Assembly (NCBI GenBank): GCA_016934775.1
Contig: JAFGSP010000011.1
Span: forward strand, 1-11,758
Origin: Candidatus Woesearchaeota archaeon
GTDB taxonomy: Archaea > Nanobdellota > Nanobdellia > Woesearchaeales > GW2011-AR15
Length of the DNA: 11,758 nt
Direction of reading: 5' to 3'
In this document: positions 1 through 4,314 of the stretch, one piece after another
How positions within the stretch are numbered: position 1 is the stretch's first letter
How the letters are laid out: every line of letters begins with the position of its first letter
Position numbers and translations under genes: made by a program
Notes under the pieces: generated by a model
Database searches by the model: none
What the model saw: the letters and a program-made list of their open reading frames with translations, nothing else
Told to the model about the DNA's origin: nothing

Positions 1-1
1 A

Positions 2-568
2 ATGAGTACTACTAGTGATTTATTAAATAAGAAAGTATATTCCTTAGAACGAGGGATATCAATATATGTTTCTAGATTCAATACTGTTTTTCCAGCTCTT
101 GCATCCAGTACGAGAGTTCTTGCACGTGACTTGGAAACTATAGCAAATCACCATTTTCAGGATCAATATACTCCTTGTGATATAGATAATACAACTTATG
201 ACCCCACGGCTTTTAGTCTAAATGTTCATGGTGATCGTGAACTGATTGCGAAAGCCTATGGAAAAAAATGGCAGGATTTACCGTCTTATGGATTCATGAA
301 AATCCAAGAATTGGTCGACGCTACCTTGTTGAATTATCAGGTTTTTATAGAAACTGTTGAAGAACAAGTTCAAGAAGAAACCACGGCTAAAGAACTTTTC
401 GGATATGCTACTTCAAGAGCGGTTGGCCAGCTAAGAGGACTTGCGGATGCTTTTGAGAAGGCACAGCATGATTCAAAAGCAACTAATAGATCCGACAAAG
501 ATCACTATGAGAAAAAAGGGTTGGCAACAAGACTAAAAAAACTAGCTTTGGCTATAAAGAAAAGTTAA
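2..568 (+). CDS. Unrecognised helical protein, 188 residues
   Basis: I do not recognise this protein. The frame is open from the first ATG in the window (position 2) to a TAA at 566-568. Because only one base precedes the ATG, the true start could lie upstream and the gene may be 5'-truncated. The product is soluble-looking and mostly predicted helical, with no signal peptide or membrane segment and a single cysteine. The C-terminal tail is strongly basic (KKGLATRLKKLALAIKKS), which could contact nucleic acid or membrane, but that is only a guess. The middle holds an acidic, Gln/Glu-rich helix (about residues 118-130). It reads in the same direction as the small frame at 668-772, about 100 bases upstream of it, and a T-rich stretch follows the stop. 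It is real by length and codon pattern; its function is unknown. Confidence 0.65.
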   Translation: MSTTSDLLNKKVYSLERGISIYVSRFNTVFPALASSTRVLARDLETIANHHFQDQYTPCDIDNTTYDPTAFSLNVHGDRELIAKAYGKKWQDLPSYGFMKIQELVDATLLNYQVFIETVEEQVQEETTAKELFGYATSRAVGQLRGLADAFEKAQHDSKATNRSDKDHYEKKGLATRLKKLALAIKKS

Positions 569-579
569 TGTCAACTATG

Positions 580-594
580 TTTTAAGTTCTTTTT
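580..594 (+). terminator. T-rich stretch after the first gene
   Basis: Two T runs (TTTT and TTTTT) lie 12-26 bases after the TAA of the gene at 2-568. Archaeal transcription often ends at such oligo-T tracts without a hairpin. Weak support: the surrounding DNA is AT-rich anyway. Confidence 0.35.
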
Positions 595-655
595 CAAATC
601 ATTTATTTAACCCTTTCACACCATAATTATATTCTTAAACTCTATATTGTATGTT

Positions 656-663
656 GAGGTGAT
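656..663 (+). promoter_or_regulatory. Strong ribosome binding site GAGGTGAT
   Basis: GAGGTGAT matches the 3' end of archaeal 16S rRNA (complement of ATCACCTC) over eight bases and sits four bases before the ATG at 668. It overlaps an earlier in-frame ATG at 662, which is therefore unlikely to be the start. The site is the main reason for treating the 34-codon frame at 668-772 as a real gene. Confidence 0.6.
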
Positions 664-667
664 GAAT

Positions 668-772
668 ATGAGACAGGTTATTGAATGCCATAAGGGCATC
701 TGCTATGAGAAATTGTTTGATGACACTGGAGCACTGATATTTGATTCAAGAGAATACGGGGCAGAAGTCTGA
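668..772 (+). CDS. Possible small protein, 34 residues
   Basis: This short frame begins MRQVIECHKGICYEKLF and ends with TGA at 770-772. The start at 668 is fixed by an eight-base match to the anti-Shine-Dalgarno sequence four bases upstream. An ATG two codons earlier falls inside that site. The peptide is mixed in charge, carries two cysteines and one histidine (C7, H8 and C12 counting from the 668 start), and has no hydrophobic segment. It resembles nothing I recognise. Its stop lies one base from the stop of the convergent exonuclease gene, and a T-rich tract follows at once, as expected for a genuine transcript end. A TATA-like element may lie around 601-610 or 625-640. Short length means a chance frame cannot be excluded. 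Confidence 0.5.
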   Translation: MRQVIECHKGICYEKLFDDTGALIFDSREYGAEV

Positions 773-787
773 TTTATTTTTTCTCTT
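773..787 (+). terminator. T-rich tract after the small frame
   Basis: A run dominated by T (TTTATTTTTTCTCTT) starts just after the TGA at 770-772. It would serve as an oligo-T terminator for plus-strand transcription, although it lies inside the last codons of the convergent exonuclease gene. Confidence 0.4.
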
Positions 788-1523
788 CAAAGCATCTCTG
801 CTTAAGTCCTTCATAACTCAATTCCATCATTGTCTTCAGGTTCTCTATGTCTTCAATATTGTATCTCACAAGCTTGTCCAGGGCCTTTTCATCATTATAT
901 CTCATATACCTGTGCCACAGCTTTACTGCATCCCAGCCAGTCATTCCCTGAAGGTCGGATTCTCTTTCTATCCCAAGAGTCTTCTCTATCTTTTTCAGTC
1001 CGCCTGTATATCCCAGGGACCTCATTGTAAATCTTAGGTCTACATGGAGCTGGTTGAAATTTATCTTAGGAAATTTCGCCTGCAGAAAAGGAATATCAAA
1101 GCAGTAGCCGTTAAAAGAGACGATAAAAGAATATTTCTTTATGTCTTCTCTGAACTTTTCCATGTTCTTTCCGTTGATATAGACTTTTGATTCTTTTCCG
1201 TCATACAGTCCGATAACAGTAAGGTCATCTCTTTTCTTGTCAAGTCCTGTAGTCTCTATGTCAAGGAAACAGCATCTGTCTTTGAAATCAGGATAAGCTC
1301 TCCAGTGATACCTGTGCAGGAGACGGTTGGAGAAGAACACATGATCCTTGGATTCATACATTGATTTTGATAATTCGATATGTTTTTGTATCAGGTTGTG
1401 GTTGGGCATGTGATTGGAAGAAACAGCAAGAAAATCATCCCAGGACCGGATGTTGTTTTCCCATAATCTCTTTTCTGTTGATTCGCCAACATAAGGGATA
1501 TGGATGAACGTGTTTGTCAGCAT
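774..1523 (-). CDS. YprB-type RNase H-like 3'-5' exonuclease
   Basis: A 249-residue protein of the RNase H-like exonuclease family seen in YprB (RNase_H_2 / DEDDy type). The catalytic pattern is visible: FLDIETTGL gives D88 and E90, SFNGYCFDIPFL gives D143, HVDLR gives D162, and the closing YNIED gives Y221 and D225. These residues would hold two metal ions for 3'-5' nucleic-acid cleavage. The first 35 residues (VGESTEKRLWENNIRSWDDF) look like a helix-hairpin-helix DNA-contact segment that precedes the nuclease domain in archaeal relatives. The start is an ATG with no leader and a TATA-like box about 32 bases upstream. It is tail-to-tail with the small frame at 668-772, one base apart. DNA or RNA preference cannot be told from sequence; a repair or processing role is the family's usual assignment. 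It is probably cytoplasmic. Confidence 0.88.
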   Translation of the reverse strand: MLTNTFIHIPYVGESTEKRLWENNIRSWDDFLAVSSNHMPNHNLIQKHIELSKSMYESKDHVFFSNRLLHRYHWRAYPDFKDRCCFLDIETTGLDKKRDDLTVIGLYDGKESKVYINGKNMEKFREDIKKYSFIVSFNGYCFDIPFLQAKFPKINFNQLHVDLRFTMRSLGYTGGLKKIEKTLGIERESDLQGMTGWDAVKLWHRYMRYNDEKALDKLVRYNIEDIENLKTMMELSYEGLKQRCFEEKK

Positions 1524-1545
1524 TATAAATCCAAAAAACCAGTCA

Positions 1546-1560
1546 TTTAAGTATTTATGT
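1546..1560 (-). promoter_or_regulatory. TATA box of the exonuclease gene
   Basis: Read on the minus strand this is ACATAAATACTTAAA, centred about 30 bases before the ATG at 1523. That spacing suits a leaderless archaeal transcript. Confidence 0.5.
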
Positions 1561-1596
1561 TAAAATCATAGGGTAGTAATAATAGACTAGACTGAT

Positions 1597-1612
1597 TAAA
1601 AAAATAAAAAAT
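1597..1612 (-). terminator. Oligo-T terminator after the acidic membrane protein
   Basis: On the minus strand the bases just past the TAG at 1615-1617 read TATTTTTTATTTTTTTAA, two T runs separated by one A. This is a strong archaeal-type oligo-T terminator for the parvulin/membrane-protein transcript. Confidence 0.6.
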
Positions 1613-1614
1613 AC

Positions 1615-1947
1615 CTATACAAATCCAAGCTGGTTCAGGACTACATAGAACAGAGCTGCAAGAACAGCAGTAGTTAACCAAAACCCAAGCGCAGCCATCA
1701 TGCCTAATGAAAATCCGTTCTTGACTTTCACAGCGTTCACAGGCTCAGTCTCTTTCTTTGGCTTTTCTTTTGGTTTCTCTTCCTTTATCTCATTGACAAC
1801 AGTGTCTGCATCCTTAGCTTTTGTCTCTTTAGATTCTTCAGTTTGTTCTTCTTTCTCTTCTTTGGGCTCTTCCTCATCATCAGGAGGAGTCTCTCCGAAC
1901 TCTTTTGCTATCCTGTCAAAATCCTCTTTTTCTTTCTTTTTCATCAT
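1615..1947 (-). CDS. Acidic protein with C-terminal membrane anchor
   Basis: A 110-residue protein of unknown function. Residues 1-75 are extremely charged, rich in Glu and Lys with some Pro (for example DDEEEPKEEKEEQTEESKE), and probably disordered. Residues about 80-106 form one hydrophobic helix (GMMAALGFWLTTAVLAALFY) followed by only a few residues. With no signal peptide, this suggests a tail-anchored protein with the charged part in the cytoplasm. A GAGG ribosome binding motif lies four bases before the ATG at 1947; a second ATG follows directly. The gap to the upstream parvulin stop is 37 bases with no clear TATA box, so the two are probably co-transcribed, and a T-rich terminator follows. 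The bias towards Glu/Lys codons is compositional and not a sign of transfer. The function is unknown. Confidence 0.75.
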   Translation of the reverse strand: MMKKKEKEDFDRIAKEFGETPPDDEEEPKEEKEEQTEESKETKAKDADTVVNEIKEEKPKEKPKKETEPVNAVKVKNGFSLGMMAALGFWLTTAVLAALFYVVLNQLGFV

Positions 1948-1984
1948 GATCCCTCTTTTATCCTCTTAGTTGAGACCTAATAAT

Positions 1985-2269
1985 TTATCCATAAGTGTCG
2001 TTAACCTTGATGATATGCCACCCAAACTTAGTCTTTACAGGTTCAGAAACCTGGTCCTTTTTCATAGAAAACGCGACTTTCTCGAATTCCCTAACCATCT
2101 TTCCTTTTGTGAACCATCCCAGGTTGCCGCCTTTTTTCTTTGACGGGCAGGATGATTTTTCTTTTGCTACTTTCTCAAATGGCTTTCCGGCATCAAGCTC
2201 CCTTAGTACTTCATTTGCCTCATCAAGAGTCTTGACAAGAATGTGCGATGCATTTATTTTTACAGGCAT
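1985..2269 (-). CDS. ppiC: Parvulin-type peptidyl-prolyl isomerase (PpiC-like)
   Basis: A 94-residue single-domain parvulin that catalyses cis-trans isomerisation of peptide bonds before proline. It closely follows short cytoplasmic parvulins such as E. coli PpiC (about 92 residues). ASHILVK holds active-site H9, SSCPSKKKGG holds C41, NLGWFTKGKMV and EFEKVAF form the substrate pocket (M59, F62), and KFGWHIIKV holds H85. The frame is open 22 codons further upstream, but that extension would place a random hydrophobic N-terminus across the TATA box. The ATG at 2269 matches family length and sits about 27 bases from a TATA box, so the mRNA is leaderless. There is no signal peptide or anchor, so it acts in the cytoplasm. 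It is probably co-transcribed with the acidic anchored protein downstream. Confidence 0.94.
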   Translation of the reverse strand: MPVKINASHILVKTLDEANEVLRELDAGKPFEKVAKEKSSCPSKKKGGNLGWFTKGKMVREFEKVAFSMKKDQVSEPVKTKFGWHIIKVNDTYG

Positions 2270-2289
2270 ATAGAGAATAATTTGGGCCT

Positions 2290-2301
2290 TGATATAAATA
2301 C
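2290..2301 (-). promoter_or_regulatory. TATA box of the parvulin gene
   Basis: Minus-strand GTATTTATATCA is centred about 27 bases before the ATG at 2269. It lies ten bases from the TATA box that serves the opposite gene, so this is a compact divergent promoter pair. Confidence 0.6.
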
Positions 2302-2310
2302 TTTTTGGAA

Positions 2311-2321
2311 AAATATATAAA
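2311..2321 (+). promoter_or_regulatory. TATA box of the two-helix membrane protein gene
   Basis: AAATATATAAA is centred about 28 bases before the ATG at 2344. That predicts a leaderless transcript and fixes the start at 2344, not at the earlier in-frame codon at 2305, which would lie upstream of the TATA box. Confidence 0.65.
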
Positions 2322-2343
2322 CAGCCGGGATTCACATTACCTT

Positions 2344-2637
2344 ATGAAAAAAGAGTTGAACATAGATCCTCCTGTGCCTCATCCGAAAGAATCTCCGGCT
2401 GAAAAACCAAAGCCAGAACCAAGACAAGAGCCTGAGAAAAAAACAGGAACATCTTCTTCAGGTGTTAATATTCTCATTATCTATATCATATTCCTGCCTT
2501 TGCTCATAGTGGCCTATGTGCTTAATTTTGAGAGAGTGACCACTGAAACATCTGTTGCTGCCATAGGTTTCAATGTGGGATTTGTTCTTGCAATAATTAT
2601 GCCTGCGCTTCTTATCTGGAAGCAGATGTCGAGATAA
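2344..2637 (+). CDS. Small two-helix membrane protein
   Basis: A 97-residue protein I do not recognise. Residues 1-40 are hydrophilic and rich in Pro, Glu and Lys (PKESPAEKPKPEPRQEPEKK), with no signal peptide. Two hydrophobic helices follow at about 41-60 (VNILIIYIIFLPLLIVAYVL) and 70-91 (around GFNVGFVLAIIMPALLIW), joined by a short loop, and the protein ends with a basic QMSR. By the positive-inside rule both ends are probably cytoplasmic. The start at 2344 is chosen because the upstream TATA box puts transcription start at the ATG. The gene is divergent from the parvulin, and its stop is 13 bases from the stop of the lipoprotein gene. A charged linker plus C-terminal membrane helices is the same build as the protein at 1615-1947, although the sequences are not clearly related. 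The function is unknown. Confidence 0.75.
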   Translation: MKKELNIDPPVPHPKESPAEKPKPEPRQEPEKKTGTSSSGVNILIIYIIFLPLLIVAYVLNFERVTTETSVAAIGFNVGFVLAIIMPALLIWKQMSR

Positions 2638-2650
2638 ATCAAATCCTATA

Positions 2651-3250
2651 TTACACTGCTTTTATGCAATAACCCAGAGCATCAGCAACTCCATTTGGTG
2701 TCTTGCACGTATATCCTTCAGGACAGTTAAATCCTGCAATCCCGCCGCACTCGCATAATGCTTCGCACATGGCAGTACATGCCATCCCTTCTTTTCCCTG
2801 ATTATCAAGTTGGCACTTATTTGAACATTCGTTCCAGTGCCCGCCTGCATCACTGCAGATTATTTCAGTCATTTCACTGTTTTCATCGGGGTTCTCTGAG
2901 GATATTTTCCAGTCAATCAACTTTATTTCCATCTGATTCCCGTTATCATTCCTCTGCAGATGAACTACAAAACAACCCGGGCATCTCAACACGTCAACCT
3001 GTGTTACTGTAACACGATAACTAAGAGGCATCACTGCTATCTTAGCAGCTTCTCTTGCGCTCTCATCAAGTTCCCATTCTCTAACACATGCCCCAACACT
3101 GCTGTTCCAGGAATAGCCAGCAGGACCGAGGCAGCCGTATTCCTCTGTCTGTCCGCCGATGAGTTCTTGTTCAGTACCTATGGTTTCCTGCTTGGTGCAT
3201 GCTGTCAATAGTGCAGCCAATATTAATATTCCAATAATTATTCTTTTCAT
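2651..3250 (-). CDS. Cysteine-rich secreted lipoprotein
   Basis: A 199-residue predicted lipoprotein: two basic residues, a hydrophobic stretch and a lipobox ending LLTAC, with lipid attachment expected at C18 and export to the outer face of the membrane. After a short linker, residues 40-60 form a module with C-x4-GYSW-x7-C and WELDESAREAA. Residues 72-120 look like a beta-rich middle with a CPGC pair. The C-terminal 70 residues are cysteine-dense: GGHWNECSNKC, CTAMCEALCECGGIAGFNC and CPEGYTC. These patterns recall small disulfide-bonded inhibitor-like domains, an impression I cannot confirm here. The start at 3250 has GGTGAT four bases upstream; a GTG three codons earlier overlaps that site. 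It has its own promoter and ends tail-to-tail with the membrane protein at 2344-2637. Confidence 0.83.
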   Translation of the reverse strand: MKRIIIGILILAALLTACTKQETIGTEQELIGGQTEEYGCLGPAGYSWNSSVGACVREWELDESAREAAKIAVMPLSYRVTVTQVDVLRCPGCFVVHLQRNDNGNQMEIKLIDWKISSENPDENSEMTEIICSDAGGHWNECSNKCQLDNQGKEGMACTAMCEALCECGGIAGFNCPEGYTCKTPNGVADALGYCIKAV

Positions 3251-3254
3251 TAGT

Positions 3255-3260
3255 ATCACC
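3255..3260 (-). promoter_or_regulatory. Ribosome binding site of the lipoprotein gene
   Basis: Minus-strand GGTGAT, preceded by AA, sits four bases before the ATG at 3250. It selects this ATG over the overlapping GTG at 3259. Confidence 0.6.
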
Positions 3261-3303
3261 TTCTTGATTCTATCTGATTAATATCCTTAATAGAATTCAT
3301 ATC

Positions 3304-3320
3304 TGCTATATAAATATAGT
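3304..3320 (-). promoter_or_regulatory. TATA box of the lipoprotein gene
   Basis: Minus-strand AACTATATTTATATAGC contains a strong TATA element. It would start transcription near 3285, leaving a leader of about 35 bases that carries the GGTGAT site. This is one of the few leadered genes in the window. Confidence 0.5.
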
Positions 3321-3343
3321 TTTAGCTTTAACTTGATTTGAAG

Positions 3344-4192
3344 TCATACAGGATCTATGTGTATGAAAGCCCTGCATATATCAGGCATCTTCTCTATCTT
3401 TCTCTGCACTTCTTTTCCAATATCGTGGCTTTTTTTTGTAGTCTTGTTCTCATCAACATCAATATGGATTTCTACATGGATCTTATTTCCTACATAATGC
3501 GCATTCAGCTCATTGATGCCTTTGACGCCTTTTGTCTCAAGAGTCTTTTTCCTTATCTTCGCAAAATAATCTTCGGGTGGTCGCTTTCCCATGAGATAAT
3601 CAATGTTTTCGATCCCTATTTTATATCCTGAATAGAATATGAACAGGCTTATTATCAGTGCCGCGATATCATCCAGCTTCGGATATCCGAACATAGCGCC
3701 TATGACACCTATCAGCGCCACTGTGCTAACAAGCACGTCATTCCTTGAATCGATACCGGTTGCCTTTATCGCAGGCCTCTTCATATCAGTGCCTTTTTTT
3801 ATGAAATATGCAGCCATGAATGATTTCACTGCAATAGTGAACAGGAGAACAGCAACAGCAGATGCCCCTATGTTTGTTGAATGCTCAGTGAGCAATTCAG
3901 TAATTGATGTTCTTGCGATCTCAAAAGAAAGTATTCCTGTAAATATCGCGACAATAAAACCAGCAATGGGTTCAGCCCTGTCATGGCCGAAGGGATGGTC
4001 CTCGTCTGCTTTTTTATTTGCTACCTTGACAGCCACGAATATGAATACAGAAGCAAATATGTCTGTGAAAGAATTAATAGCGTCGGATATTACAGCAGTG
4101 CTTTGGGAAAATATTCCTACAATGATCTTCGCTACAAAGAGAATTGTATTTAGGAATATGCCAACAAAACTGATTCTTTCACTTTTTTGCAC
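3344..4192 (-). CDS. Cation diffusion facilitator (probable Mn/Fe/Zn exporter)
   Basis: A 282-residue member of the cation diffusion facilitator family, which exports divalent metal ions in exchange for protons. Six membrane helices are visible (about 8-28, 33-57, 75-97, 108-131, 150-170 and 172-192), followed by a C-terminal cytoplasmic dimerisation domain (205-282) ending in FIHIDP. Loop motif HPFGHDRAEPIAGF is diagnostic. The transport site is N40-x3-D44 in helix 2 and D148-x3-D152 in helix 5, where FieF/YiiP has DxxxD and HxxxD. Asn in the first position and Asp in place of His is the arrangement I recall for Mn-transporting members such as MntE, so Mn is my preferred substrate (inference). 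The start is a GTG; a TATA-like box about 28 bases upstream points to a leaderless message. The gene is divergent from the giant secreted protein. Confidence 0.93.
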   Translation of the reverse strand: MQKSERISFVGIFLNTILFVAKIIVGIFSQSTAVISDAINSFTDIFASVFIFVAVKVANKKADEDHPFGHDRAEPIAGFIVAIFTGILSFEIARTSITELLTEHSTNIGASAVAVLLFTIAVKSFMAAYFIKKGTDMKRPAIKATGIDSRNDVLVSTVALIGVIGAMFGYPKLDDIAALIISLFIFYSGYKIGIENIDYLMGKRPPEDYFAKIRKKTLETKGVKGINELNAHYVGNKIHVEIHIDVDENKTTKKSHDIGKEVQRKIEKMPDICRAFIHIDPV

Positions 4193-4213
4193 AAGAATGA
4201 TGCTAATTGTTTT

Positions 4214-4226
4214 CCTATTTAATTGT
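4214..4226 (-). promoter_or_regulatory. TATA box of the metal exporter gene
   Basis: Minus-strand ACAATTAAATAGG is centred about 28 bases before the GTG at 4192, which supports GTG as a leaderless start. Confidence 0.45.
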
Positions 4227-4255
4227 TGTGCTTTGTTTTCTTATGTCTCTTTTTT

Positions 4256-4272
4256 CCGAAAAATATTTAAAA
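4256..4272 (+). promoter_or_regulatory. TATA box and BRE of the giant gene
   Basis: CCGAAAAATATTTAAAA combines a possible purine-rich BRE with a TATA element. Transcription would begin near 4293, leaving a leader of about 20 bases without an obvious Shine-Dalgarno match. An in-frame TTG at 4207 lies upstream of this box and is therefore not the start. Confidence 0.55.
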
Positions 4273-4314
4273 TCCATTTTCCAGTTTGATAATAATTTTA
4301 GTAAGCGGTTAATC

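Noticed and set aside
2270..2335. Longer N-terminus for the parvulin gene (22 extra codons)
   Set aside because: It would run through both divergent TATA boxes and exceed the length of short parvulins. The ATG at 2269 has correct promoter spacing.
3639..4289. A 216-codon plus-strand frame antisense to the metal exporter
   Set aside because: The minus-strand protein carries all the family motifs of a cation diffusion facilitator. The antisense product is an unconvincing mirror of its hydrophobic helices.
4207..4314. Upstream extension of the giant gene to the TTG at 4207
   Set aside because: The extension lies across and upstream of the TATA box at 4256-4272 and would bury the signal peptide that starts at 4315.
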